The notes beneath the pieces were generated by a model. That model was not told the origin of the DNA. It saw nothing but the letters and a program-made list of their open reading frames with translations, and did not search any database. A stretch of 64,000 nt of DNA from contig CM033115.1 in the NCBI GenBank assembly GCA_019321725.1, positions 6,024,673 through 6,088,672 of the forward strand, written 5' to 3'. Shown piece by piece: positions 46,727 through 58,853 of the stretch (positions within the stretch are counted from its first letter, which is position 1; every line of letters starts with the position of its first letter). This DNA comes from Paulownia fortunei (Eukaryota; Streptophyta; Magnoliopsida; Lamiales; Paulowniaceae). The position numbers and the translations under genes are program-made.

Positions 46727-48304
46727 ACGATGAACTTAACAATACAGAGCTATACGCAAGACACAAAACTATATGTAAGCATCCAACTTTTATGAATCGA
46801 CAGTGTAATCTATGATTTATCATTTCTAAATGTTGATAAAATCAGTATATCAATACTGAAATTTCGATTTCATTTAATTTGTGGCCACCGCTACTCCCAT
46901 CCATTTTAATTAAAAAGATTTAAAAGCATCAAACTCATCCACCAGATATGTTCCCGAAAATACCCTCAATACGAAAGACCATCCTCTCTCCCCAGCCATT
47001 TCAGGTTAAAAAGATGTCAAAGCATTTTTATCCCCACAAGATCGGAGCTAAAGAATAATAATGATATTTGCATTAAAAAACATCATTTATTTAATTCTTG
47101 CACATCCAAATTTCCGATTTTCTGCAAATCCTGAATTCCTAATTCGAATAATAAAAAGGATTCAATCAAATTGAAATTATGATTCAGATCAGGTCCAAAT
47201 AAATCCAGCTCGATCCGTTGATAGTTCTATAAGATCATATGGCTGCATAATTAGAAATATTTGTTGCAAGAAGAAATGGCAATCCATAACTGTTGCTTAA
47301 TCAAACAAAACAAATTCCCATACAAGCAAATGTTCTCCTCATATATACAGTAAAATAACAACAATGACTTCACCGTAACTAAAAGTTCAGCAAGTATTCA
47401 CCGTAATCGCATTTCACATAGGAAAATTCGAAAAATATTCACCAGAGTCGCATCATCCATTTTATTTTATATCATTTCTCATAACAAAACCAATCGCACT
47501 AGGTCAAGTACTGTTGCCATTACTTAGAGCAAGCCACAGAAAGTGAAAAACATATACAGAAGTCGAGACCACAGAACTAACAGAGACGCGAAAAACACTC
47601 GCCTTCAACAATTCAGACATGCACAGTTTGTTCTGATAAGATTGTGTATATACAAAAGTAAACAACTGACATGCAATGCAAGTTCAAAGGATTTATCTTC
47701 TTGAGAAACAAGAATGCAGTCTTACAACGTTGTCTGTCCCTAAAAGAAGGAAAAGATAACAGACAACGACACAAAAGATAACCGACGGACAAACTCACTC
47801 AAATGCTATCTCATCAACACTCTTGGTACCTGATTCTGAGGCAAATTAAACAGAGCTCCGATGAAATACAAAATCCAGTATTTATCATCACATCACACTT
47901 CACAGAGGTGTGCAAGAACCAAATATCAAACCAGACCTATTTTCGGTACATTTGGTTTGAAGCAAAATTAGAAATTTGAATCTTATTTCTGTTTTAAATC
48001 TATCAAAACCAACTTGAACCGAAAAACAAAAGTATGGTAGTAAACTACTAACTTGTCTAGAGCATCCTTGCTGTGCGGCCATAACCACACCTCCAATTTG
48101 GCACTGCCGGTACTCAGAACCATCATAACCACAACACTAACAACAAAACTATGTAATTTACATACCAGATCACCAACTTTTACCACAACTACCAACTGTT
48201 CAGAACAATCGTATTCATTGCTGCCACTAAGCTCACAAACCCCTAATATTAATCTCCAAACCAACACCATCAACACATCTATGCATAATCAGATATATCT
48301 GTAC
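46727..48304. other. Intergenic DNA
   Basis: No coding similarity; mildly less AT-rich than its surroundings from 47200. The minus-strand frames around 47613-48276 do not look like real proteins. Confidence 0.4.
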
Positions 48305-48562
48305 TATACATGGGACTAAACCAATATGCATACGTAGGTATACAGATTTCATTTGTGTATTAAACAGCAAAATCAAATTCTGTCCCTATACATGGGACTA
48401 AACCAATATGCATACATAGGTATACAGATTTTCATTCGTGTATTCATTATATATGCACAGTAAAATCAAATCCTATTCCTATACATGGGACTAAATCAAT
48501 ATGCATACGTAGTATACAGATTTTCATTTGAATTCATTATATAAGTACAGCAAAATCAAATC
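48305..48562. repeat. Three-copy tandem repeat, 82-93 bp units
   Basis: Units start at 48305, 48387 and 48480 with TATACATGGGACTAAAYCAA, continue TATGCATACRTAGGTATACAGA, TTTTCATTYG, TTCATTAT, and end CAGYAAAATCAAATYC. Copies 2 and 3 share the ATTCATTATATA insertion that copy 1 lacks. Confidence 0.9.
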
Positions 48563-49308
48563 ACAGACTACTTTTATAGCAGACGCCATGAGGAGAAGAC
48601 TTTGAAGGGCCAGAGATTGGGGCGACGAAGGGTGCTGAGACTGGAGATTGCAACAACAATGGTTTTCACTGGCAGAGATTGGGGTATGCTAAGGTGTTGA
48701 GGCTGGATGAGAGGATGTGGGAAGGTCTAGTGGCAATAGACAAAAGTGAAAGAATCAGAGGGTGAGGGTAGTAGATGTTTGGAGAGGGTGAAGTGGGAAG
48801 AAAGAGAATTATTACATCTGGTTAGCTGGAGAATTTTTTTAAATAAAAACTAGAGTTACTATTAAACAAACTGAAGCAGAAACCTCAACAAAAATGGATC
48901 CAAGCGACACCTGTTTTTGCAGTTTGATCCAATTTGGTCCATAATCAATCTAGTACAGTTCCAAAAACCAAATAATTAGACCAATTTAGACCAAACAGAG
49001 TGAAGTAAACTAAAAGCACATTCCCATCTTCAATCAATTTCTCAAATTTGATGCAATCTCAAAGCGAAAGCAATAAAGCAACTAAAATAATTCACCAGAT
49101 ACACAAGTTCAAACCCTCTTTGATGTCAATCACATGATTTCTTCTCAGTCTTTGACAATAAATACGTGGAATCATAATTCAAAATGAAGCCAACAAAAAG
49201 GGGAAGAAGAAAAGTAAGGAGGTGAAACTTCCAGATTTTTTTGACTGTCCTGGATCATAAATCATGGGGAAGGCACGAAAAGAAGCAAGAATGAAAATTA
49301 AAAGAAAC
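48563..49308. other. Intergenic DNA
   Basis: A short G-rich stretch at 48580-48800 with repeated CAGAGATTGGGG. Nothing recognised. Confidence 0.4.
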
Positions 49309-49311
49309 TTA

Positions 49312-50062
49312 GGGACGATTGTTTTTTTTTTTCCAAAAGCCATTTCCAGTTTCCAGCATTTCCATTGAGTTTTAAGTTTTGTACTGGTTTTTGTGTAAAA
49401 GAAATGCTAATATGTTTGGATGAATAATTAGAAATTGAAATTAAATTGGTGTGGAAAATGAAAATATGTTTGGTTGAGTGTCTTTTTGGTGTTTAAGTGG
49501 GGTCCACTTTGAATATTTGATTTAAATATGATAATTTAATAGGATGATATATTAGTGGTGGGTCATACTGAAATGATATTTGAAAAATAATAATATATTA
49601 ATTAGTTGTAATATATAATGATGGGTCCATTTTGAATATTTAATTTAGATATGATAATTTAATAGGATGACATGTAAGTGGTGAATCCTACAAAAATGAT
49701 GTTTGGAAATATAGTATATTAATTAGATAAAATTTATAGTGGTGGGGTCCACTGTGAATATTTAGTTTAAATATTATAATATATTTTTAGGGTGATTTGG
49801 TAGTGGGTCCCATTACAATGATATTATTTGAAAAAAAGTGATATTTTATTATGTAGATATAAATGGTAATAGTGTCTCCCATTGGTATAATATAGGGTTG
49901 AAAATTGAGAATATAGGATTGAGGATTGGGAAGTGTTTTTAATGGGAAAATGAGAAAAATGAAATAGGGAATTTCTAGTGAGATGGTGTAAAACAAATAT
50001 GATTATGTTTTCAATAGTAAAAAATTGGAAAGATTCTTTTGAAAAGAAAAACAAACGTGCCC
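49312..50062. mobile_element. 751 bp Harbinger/Tourist-like MITE
   Basis: Perfect TTA duplications (49309-49311 and 50063-50065). The left end is GGGACGATTGTTTTTTTTTT and the right end reads inward GGGCACGTTTGTTTTTCTTT, close to the right terminus of the 15 kb Harbinger element (GGGCTTGTATGTTTTTCTTT). It shares the subterminal GAAAATATGTTTGG and the GGTGGGWCCCAC motif with that element. No coding capacity. The interior has three degenerate 110-120 bp tandem units (about 49497-49840), each with GTGGGTCCA..TGAATATTT.ATTTAAATAT.ATAATTTAATAGG. Confidence 0.8.
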
Positions 50063-50065
50063 TTA

Positions 50066-50561
50066 ATTTTCTAGAATTTTATGACTAGTCTTGCATGCAG
50101 ATGAACTGAAGCTGTGATTAACTTAAATTAGTCACTTTTAGGTCTAGTCATGCCTTGGTTTTCTAAAAGTTGATCAATTTTATCACCACCCCTTCGATTT
50201 ATGAATTAGGCCATTTCTGCAACTTTTGTAGTGCTTATACCACATAAAATCTTCTTTGTTTGGGTGATATCAAGCTCTTAGTTATCCAAGAAGCATCAGC
50301 ATCAGCATCAGCTTGCTGGTCATACAGCATCAGCATCAGCTTGATGGAATCTTGTCCTAATTTATTAGGTATTCATTTGAAACTCACAGTTAAACGGAAA
50401 CTGTCTAGAACTTATTACTTTTAGTTTTTCGACAATTTATAGAATGCTTCTTTTGGCTTTCTTATATGGCCTAGCACCTATAACTTCAATATCCTTCTTT
50501 TTTCCATTTCTTCATCCATTTCTGGCAATGTACGACTATATTTTCTTTTGTACCCAGCATC
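50066..50561. other. Intergenic DNA with (AGCATC)n tracts
   Basis: Hexamer-like CAGCAT repeats at 50292-50311 and 50325-50340, separated by TTGCTGGTCATA. Otherwise nothing recognised. Confidence 0.5.
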
Positions 50562-50786
50562 TTAACCATCAATCCAATTTTTTTTCCTGCTACCAACATA
50601 CAGTGACCACTCCAAATCCCAATAAGCTGGAAAGAAATACCAGTATCTGGTAGCATCTACAACACCAAATATCAGCCCTGTAAATCTTTCTTCTTGGACT
50701 GCATAAATCATACATGAGTTCTTATGGAACATATTTGTTGCAGCTACAAATCCAGAGGTTATTAATCTCAAGAATTCCACATCCAT
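50562..50786 (-). pseudogene. Unrecognised coding-like fragment
   Basis: The minus-strand frame MDVEFLRLITSGFVAATNMF, then MIYAVQEERFTGLIFGVVDATRYWYF, has a balanced, protein-like composition unlike its AT-rich surroundings. The frame appears to continue past a stop as DAGYKRKYSRTLPEMDEEMEKRRILKL. I do not recognise the family. It may be a captured exon or an old pseudogene. Function unknown. Confidence 0.25.
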
Positions 50787-52049
50787 ATTTATTTAGGTAT
50801 TATGTTTCTCTATGTAACCCAGCATGTGTGTATAGTGTGCTGCAATAGCATATCCAACTCGGATATCTTTGACTTCCTCACTGTGCTTTAACTTTTAGGA
50901 ATTGTTTTAAAGGGCATTCAGAACATCGTGTCTTAAAAATAGTTAACCACACTATTTCCCATGAGAAGTGCATCAAACTGAATTTGAAGCTCAGCAAGCA
51001 ACACTGTTTCCTTATTTTTCAATTGCAATCCAAAGTTACCACTGCCTCACCATGCCTCAGGGATCACATCACAGAGCTCAGGTAACAGAGTTAGACAATT
51101 GAACTTACTTTTGGGCTTAAGAAAATTCAAATAACTATGAACTAATATGTTGCATAACAAATTGTTCCTCCCTATATCTTCACATTTCAAAGACACGCAT
51201 ATTGAAGTTCTATGACCATTTTGAGAAGTAAGAAAGTTAAAACACACTGACAGGAAGACCAAAAAAATATGTTTATATCATTTTACTTCGCCTTTCATTT
51301 ATAATGCAACTTGGCAGACCTAGAAGTGCATGGGGGAACATTTATAGAGTAGACTGCATGCGTCATTGAATTTTACTAGTATTAATAACTGTTCTTGAAC
51401 ACTGATACAATGTGTATCATGCCGAGGTAACAACCTCATGCTTGTGCTCACAATTCACTGTAACATGCCCTGAAGCTTTTTCTTTCAAAATAACTAAACA
51501 GTACTCACTATTACCAATCACACTATATAAGCAGAAAAATCATATAAATATGAGATAAATAACATCTCTAAGACTGTTCAAACTAATTAATTAACTGACT
51601 AGACACCGTGATGGTAAAACTGCAATAGTATCAACCAAAAGATGGTTTGCCAAAGTTAAAGCAACTTTACAAACTGTGTTCTCATAACTTTAAAAAAGAA
51701 ATGCATAGCAGTACATAACATTCTCGTGGGCATATTAACAACATATGGTTCTAAAATCTATAAAACAGGCTCCGGATGAGAAACTTAACCAAATTCAACT
51801 TATCTTATAAAAGAAAACCCAATTAAATCAGCAAGAATTGAAGAGAAAAGACTATGACTATTAGATATAGATAGCAAACTAAATACCGAAAAAACCATCA
51901 CATTTCACATGTCAATTATAGCACTTACAATTTTACTGAAAAAGGGAAAAAAAAAAGTATAGAACTGATCATTGAAGATAACACATAGATATTATACAAG
52001 GATCAAAATGGCATGAATTTAAATTATGAAACTCATCAACGAGAGGATC
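50787..52049. other. Downstream region of the SERF gene
   Basis: AT-rich; should include the SERF 3' UTR near 52000. No further coding signal. Frame 51047-51262 is not convincing. Confidence 0.4.
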
Positions 52050-53767
52050 CTATTTCTTGTTACTTTTACCTCCAGCTTCACTCCCCCCTGCTGCCTGTGC
52101 TGCCTTCTTTGCTGCCTTTTCTTGAAGCGCCTTTGCATCCCTATGTAACCACAGACACATCAAGACATAATTAAAAGCATATCAAAGTCTTAAAAAACAA
52201 ATTTAGATCAGTATGACACATAAACACTCTTCATACCTTTTAAACATGATAACTAGTAAATGAGTAACAAAAGATCTAGATGATGAACAATAAAATTTAC
52301 ATCTTGAGAGGATTTGTGGAAAGCGAAGAGAACAAACGGACAATTTAACCATCATTTTTTAATTTCTGAATCCATATTCCTGAACAAGTTCTTATGTAAA
52401 CACATAACTAAAAACTACATCAAATGTCACAAATAATTAATTGCATAATCAATAAAAATACTGAATGCTGCAAAAATTAGTTAAAAAAAGAAAATGAAAT
52501 AACAGATTACAATTAAATACAACCAAAATTCACAAGTGAAATGGTGCTTAAACACATTGTATAAGATAAATCTTGATGCAGAAGACAAAATGTCAGGACA
52601 AAATGGGAGTTGAGTTCTAATTGCAGCCGAGCAATGGAAGAATTGGGGGAAATAATTGTGGTTGCTGGATTAATGGCTTAATTTTCCAAATAGGACAAAT
52701 CACAAAAAAACATACGGCTGACGCATCAACTAGTTATGAGCAGCAAATGGATGGGCCCAGGAGCACTCCAGACAACGGCGTTTCTGTTAATTCCCAAAAG
52801 TACGTGCCAAGAACAGATGAGGCGTCCTCAAGGATTAGCATTAAATCTCGCAGCTGTTGGAACAGATTCTGCAACATTTAGCACGAGCCAATAGGGAAAA
52901 TGCTGCGTGTCGCCTCCAATTGTGTGCTTTAGACTTAGAGGCTATATTTGTTTGATGATTATAAGTAATGAGGATGCACTGAAATAAATTAATCAATGAA
53001 AATTATCTAGTCTACTTCTTAGGAAATTCTATCTTTTTCCAATCTTTTCTGCAATTTCTGCATTCCCCCATGCCTTCTCTTACTTTCAATTTCCAGACGT
53101 AACACAAAGAAAAAAAAAAATCTTAAAAGACTTCAGAAAATAAAAGCATCCCAATTATATAGCATCATATGCTTTGGAATAAAACTCCATATCTTATAGC
53201 TTAATTAACAAAGCCCACTAAACAAAGACCAGAAACAATTACTAAGTAAACCCAGATCATTGCAAAAACCAAAACTATGAAGGAAAAACTGAAGATCGAA
53301 AATATGAAAAAAAAAAAAAACAAAGAAAATTAAGAAAAGGAAAAAGAAAACAGGGTACCTTTCACGGCGCTGTTCTGGGGTCAAACTATCATCTTTACCC
53401 TTTCCTTTGCCAGTGATCCGAGCCTGAGCCCTTTCTCTGTCGCGTTCTCTTTGATTTCCACGTAAAATCCAGTTAAGAAATACACACAAGAAAAAATACA
53501 AAGAAAAAGAACACACACATACACGCACTAAAATTTATTGGGTTCACCATCAAACAATTAAATACACAAAACAAAAGAAAAAAGCAAACATGGTTTTTCA
53601 TATTTACACATATAAGACAATTATTTTTAAATACAATCAAGAGGAGTTAAAGATCTGAAGTGTACAATATTCATACTAACTATACAGAAAAAACGGAATT
53701 GGAACAAGAAATTAAAACATGCTGAATTGCAGATGAAAGAAAGCGAATATGGGAGGATATGAGTCAT
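52050..53767 (-). CDS. SERF / 4F5 family small EDRK-rich protein, 3 exons
   Basis: Exons on the minus strand: 53767-53761 (ATGACTC only), 53461-53359 and 52140-52050 (stop TAG), joining in frame to 66 residues. The protein starts MTRGNQRERDRERAQARITG, continues with a KGKGKDDSLTPEQRRERDAK core and ends KKAAQAAGGSEAGGKSNKK, a complete SERF (4F5) protein of normal length: charged N-terminus, TPEQRRERDA, Ala/Gly/Lys tail. SERF proteins are disordered, bind nucleic acids and modulate protein aggregation; their role in plants is little known. Intron 2 (52141-53358) is GT-AG. Intron 1 (53462-53760) starts ATATCC and ends TTTTAC, with a U12-type branch site. Normal AG acceptors are absent near the exon 2 start, so this structure is the only one giving the conserved N-terminus. 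Confidence 0.9.
52600..52930. other. Less AT-rich island inside SERF intron 2
   Basis: An 86-codon plus-strand frame (antisense to SERF) of balanced composition, which I do not recognise. Possibly a remnant of an inserted sequence or an alternative exon; not supported as a gene. Confidence 0.25.
53462..53760 (-). other. U12-type AT-AC intron in the SERF gene
   Basis: The 5' end is ATATCCTCC (consensus ATATCCTTT). A branch site TTCTTAAC lies at 53472-53479 (consensus TTCCTTAAC), ten bases before the terminal AC, within the short distance the minor spliceosome needs. 299 bases long. It splits the third codon (C|GT, Arg). Confidence 0.85.
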
Positions 53768-53853
53768 GGTGAAACGACGCTGGAGGAGAGAATCGACGAA
53801 GAAAGTCCACGGAGAGGTGAGACAAGAGTAGGCTAACAATTGGCTGGAACGTT

Positions 53854-53870
53854 GGCCCAAAATATATATA
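53854..53870 (-). promoter_or_regulatory. TATA box and GGCCCA element of SERF promoter
   Basis: TATATATATT (53861-53870) on the minus strand, immediately followed by TTGGGCC. It lies about 100 bp upstream of the ATG. GGCCCA-type motifs are common in promoters of plant housekeeping genes. Confidence 0.5.
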
Positions 53871-54634
53871 GTGCGTATATATATATATAGATAGATAAAT
53901 GTTCTATTAATTAAAATTTGTATTATTAAAATTTATTTTTATTTTTTATAAAAGTAAGTTGAGGTTATCTCCTTGACTTATAATTATTAGAATATTTTGT
54001 CTCCTCTCAAATGTCAATTTTAAATTAAATTTTCATTACAATGTTCTTTCTCAGCTATTATCGCCTAGTTTTTTTCTATTTTTTCTTTCAAAAGTAAAAT
54101 AAAATACACTATAATATTTTTTATTATTATTAATAGTAAAAACATAATAAATAATAATATTTTTACTACAAATAATATCAATGTAGTATCATTAACAAAA
54201 GTACGATCATTATTTACAATAAAAATATTATTATTTATTGTGTTTTTTAACATTGACAATAATGAAAAATATTACGATATATTTTTATTGATTTTTGTGT
54301 AAAAAAAAGGAAAAAGAAAATACATAGTGACGGCTAATGAAGAGTATTTTAATACAAAATTAATTTAAAAATTATATTTGGGGCAAAATTTTATAATAAA
54401 TGTAAAATGATAAGGCAAAATACTTATAATTTACTTTTTGAGGATAGTGTGTTAAAATGATAAAATTTGAAGGTGTACGTTATATATATAAATTCAGTAT
54501 TTATTATAATTAGGTCTCGATTGATTTTAAGGCTAGTTTTTTTATAGACAATTGTATCACAATCCATAAAGTGAGGTTTCATTTTCTTTTTTAAATAGTC
54601 CAAATTTATTAATCAATCCAACTGAGTCCATTTT
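53871..54634. other. Upstream intergenic DNA of SERF gene
   Basis: Strongly AT-rich with ATTATTATTAATAGT-type inverted stretches near 54110-54250 (AATAATAATATTTTTAC and its complement), probably a small decayed foldback element. Nothing coding. Confidence 0.4.
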
Positions 54635-55836
54635 GGCCCCGTTTACATTCTATTATTAGCTTAGATTTATTATTTTATCCAACTCAATCCAATGTATACA
54701 TTTATTGATAGAGGCCGAACTGATATCAAGTGGCCCGGTTCTATTTTAAATTTTTTGAATTATGAGCTAGATATGTATCCCACCAAGGAGGTGGTATTAA
54801 ACAATCCTTCAAGGCCCACCAGAATTATTAGTGATTGAATTGTCTAATTTGTCCATAATATTAAATAGAAAATTACAAGATTTGCCTATCTATTTAAATA
54901 AATTGCAACATATATCCTCCAAGAAGGTTTTGCACAATCGATGAAAGAAAACAAGCTCAACCTCATCTTGGCGGCATATTTGGGATACGATTTGAGGTGG
55001 GTTGGTTGAGAGGATGAGAAGTTTGATTAAGAGGAAAAGGAGGCGGTGGGCAATGAAGAGGTAAAGAAAGAGATTGGAGAGAAATTGAAAAAGATGAGGG
55101 TTGAAAATGTGGGTTTTGATATTGGAGATGGTAGATGAAAAGGGGATATAGAGGAGATGAAAGTTAGGGAGGCGGGGTTGTCGGGTTGTGGTGGGTGGGG
55201 GTTGGGATTAGGGTGACAGAGATTGGCCTGAGGTGGTGGAGAGGAGGCAATGGCTTGAGTGGAGGTGGTTGGGGGTGGGGAAGGAAGAAGTAAAGGAAAC
55301 AAAGTGAAGAAGAAGAAGGAAAAAATAAAAGTAAAGAAAAAGAAAAAAAAAACAAATTGAAAAAGAAGAAGAAGAAAAAAATGGAAAAAAACTTACGAAA
55401 GGAAAATTCATAAGACTAAGTATTTTGTTGGCTAAATGCTACTTAGAATTATTTTGGAGAATAATTAATACATGGCAATAATTTAGGGGCAAAGTATATT
55501 TTACCTAAAAAAGTATATTCTATTTATCATTTTTAGGATGTTTGTAGTTCTTCATTATTATGATATTTTAATTAAATTCAACTAAGCTTTAGATGGGAAA
55601 GAAAGGAATGAAGGAAAAAAAAAATGATCTTCATTAAGGGCATTTAGGTCATATTATTATATTCCTACTCATTTATCATACAAGGTACACATTTGATTAA
55701 AATTTATATTAAATTATAATTTTTATAATCAATCTAAGTACACATAATATTTATTGATAAATTAGTTTGTATCCAATAAATTATCACAATCTTTATCAAT
55801 CATTTCATATTCCATCCAACAAAATAAACGGGCCCT
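54635..55836. mobile_element. Possible non-autonomous DNA element
   Basis: GGCCCCGTTTACATT at the left and the reverse complement of GGGCCCGTTTATTTT at the right, about 1.2 kb apart, suggest terminal inverted repeats. No convincing target duplication. The inside is purine-rich (55010-55410), coding nothing credible. Confidence 0.3.
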
Positions 55837-56925
55837 TTATACATTATATAATGGAGAGCCACTATAAATGAAAGTCCACACTATTTCAAAATATATTGAT
55901 TGGGGTGGGACCCATTATCCTTTCTAGTTTTACAAATGAGCAAATTTATTCGATTTGACCCTAAAAATCAATGTAAAATTATAAAATTTGTCTTCTGTCC
56001 AAATAAACCCAATGCAATCTATATCCACAATTCACTATCTTTGCATTGTGGATGGAAGCAACTTTCTTTCAAGTTCGCATAAGCAGCTTTCTCTCAAGTT
56101 CACAGTGATGGGGGTTGCAGTGATTATTATGATGGGTGAGGCACGGAGGAGAAGATGAGACGTACAAGAGGAGAAAAATAGAGAAAGAAGAAATGAATAA
56201 AAAGGAAAAACGAGAGAGAAAAATTATGTGTACTCCATAAAACTACAATGGTGCTTGGCGGTAGCAGTGATGGTGGTGACAGGCCAAGGATGGAGATGAG
56301 AATGAGAAATAAAAAGAGGAAAAAATAAATACAAAGAAGAAATAAGAGATTTGAAGAATAAAAAAGGAAAAATGTGAAGAGGAAAGAGAAAAGAAAATAT
56401 GAGAGAAGAAAGAAAGGATTAAGGAAAAAAGAGAGGAGAAGTCTTACAAAAAATGAGGAAAAGAAGAAAGAACAAAAGGAAAGAAAAATGAAAAGAAATA
56501 AGAAATAAACAAATTTCTGATAAAAAATAGTTTAGCAATATAATTTTAGTAATGCAATACAATTACATAACCTAAGCTATCCTTAATCATAAATTTGTTA
56601 CTTTCCAAGGAATTTATATATGTGATTAATATAGGATAATTTATTTATATAAGGAAATGCAAAGTAATCTCTATAACTGACTTCTTAATAAGAATTTATT
56701 ACCATATAAAAATTAAAATGTTATCATTAAGGCCTTTTTTTATATTACGTACTCTTACTCATTTACCCTACAACACATTTAGCTTAGATTTTGTATTAAT
56801 ATATCATCCTTATAATCAACTAAAGTACATTCTATATTCATTTATACTTCATATTCTATAACTTATCATTTTTTTTATGAATCATCTAATATTTCTTCCA
56901 AAAAAGTAAACAAAACCTGATTGAA
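55636..56925. repeat. Diverged duplication (55636-55836 and 56732-56925)
   Basis: Both ends share CATTTA..TACTCATTTA.C.TACAA, TTTTATAATCAA, and TTATCA..TTTATGAATCAT-like blocks in the same order, each preceded by a GA-rich tract (55010-55410 and 56110-56510). The region looks like two decayed tandem copies of one non-autonomous element. Short frames in the GA-rich tracts are low-complexity. Confidence 0.45.
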
Positions 56926-58853
56926 TTGTTCAATTGTGGCCCTGTACTAATTGTAGACCAACACACAATCCTAAAATTGTTAGATAATTTGTTCTCTTAA
57001 AGGGGCTCTGATTACAGAACCCATCCTAAATTGGTCTGAGACACTTACTAGGGAAAAATGTTTGTAATGTACTAGTTGCTACAGGTGCACCATAAGTAAT
57101 GATTCACTGTCTTTTCCTCAACTCCCCCAGTCGAAAAACTTGTAAAACTGACGTCGGGCTAACTCGGTGTAAGAACTTCGACTCTCAAATCAGCTGGATG
57201 CTTGGAGAAGAAGATAAAAACATGCAGAAGCTATATATATGTATGAGATATATAAAGTGTAACTTGTTCATTGAGGTAAATCTATTGATTTATAAATATC
57301 AAAGTAGGGGTAAAAGGGAGATTTCAGACCTCAATTTGTTATAATTGTCTCACGTACACATAATCATTCTCCCTGATTTACCCTAAATAAGATTGCATGT
57401 CACTTTCCAACATAACCATTTCACTTTATCATTTCACGTGACCCTGCCCGATCTAGGAGTTGCAAGTCCTTCAAGGTGGAACGACCTACATAAAAATAAG
57501 AATAGGTCCTGCAACGTATAGCTTACGCAACACGCATAATAGGTTATGCACATTCACAACTCATGTACTGGGCTAACAGCCAACTGATTACCCCCTGGAT
57601 CCTTTCAAAATGAGATATATGTAGCCTAGTTCAACCATCTTTCTTCTAATCTAAGTAAATATTTTCACTATTTTCTTTCTCTTATTCAGATTAGCTGATG
57701 GAGTCTCGTCTACTTGATGCTTACCATGCTCATAAGGTAGTCGGAGGGTCTGGTTATCCGGAAGGTCAAGCGTGAGTTTTCCTGACTAGCGTGCCTTCAA
57801 CTTAAGCCCCTACCTCTATAGCTCAAGATGTAGCTTTGGCTTCTCAACTCCCTCCACCATAATCTAGCCATTCTTCTCCTTCCCGACCTGCTGCCCCTAC
57901 CATCACTTATAGCCAAGAAAATCGCCTAGCTCTGACTGAGGGCAATAGCTTTGTTGCAACCCAACGTCCTCATCTCAGTACTCTAGCTGACCTACTCCAC
58001 ATCATGTAGTCTCCCCTACTCTTCTTGACCTGTAGTTCTAAAGGTCAGGCAGAGTACAAAGATTCATCCTGATTTGGGCAGTTAAGGCTGACCTATGCTC
58101 CCCTTTTCAAATTTTGGACTCTTAGGAATTTGTGCCTATAATTGTTCAAATTAATTGCCTTGTCCTTTCACCTAACTATCCTCATCCATCCATACACATG
58201 TCCTTACCTACCGATCTACAGTTGGGTTTCTTTCGGCTCTTGACTTACCTTTCTTACCATATAAAAGGGGTTCAATTTCTTTCATTCCCCACTTTCTTTA
58301 GCCTTACTACATTTGCTCTTGTCTGGCGAATACTTAACTTTCTGTTAATCCTTTCTCCTCTTTTTTCCCGTAGTTCAAGTAAGTATGCTTTTGCTATTTT
58401 TTTTTGAATTTTTCTTTGAGTGCTCAATTTAACCTTGGATATCTACTTCTCTTGAATTCCCAGAACCTTTGTCATTCAAGCAACTGCATCATAGCTAAAT
58501 CTTTTCACTCTCCATAATACTTTCTTTCTGTTCGGTCTAATCTTTGATGCCAGGATGATTACTCTTAAACTAAAATGCATTACCTTTAAAAGGGATTTTG
58601 ATTTTAACAAGGGATTTAAGCATTGCAAATAAGTCATACATGGCCTAACTAATATATTTCATTTGTTCATACTGATTCTAAGATGTTTACTTAATAAATA
58701 AAATACTTGTGACCTTAACAAAAGTGTGATTCTTCATCTGTTGTTCCTCCAGAGCTCCCATTTCTATCTCCAAATCTGTCTCCATATCAGTCTGATATTG
58801 CATAAGGCTTGAGATGGAGCTTTATTGTTCTTTAGAAATCTTCGTAAATGATT
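56926..58853. other. Decayed LTR-retroelement sequence, unassigned
   Basis: More balanced composition from about 57000. It ends in a plus-strand stretch (57690-58400) with protein-like but broken frames (start ATGGAGTCTCGTCTACTTG; later a hydrophobic PTDLQLGFFRLLTYL block). By analogy with the Tat element at 4.8-32 kb, this would be the 3' LTR and antisense ORF side of the Tat relic whose integrase lies at 59218-60225. I cannot confirm it by motif. Confidence 0.35.

Noticed and set aside
55027..55411. Three overlapping Pro/Ser/Phe-rich minus-strand frames
   Set aside because: Translations of a purine-rich low-complexity tract.
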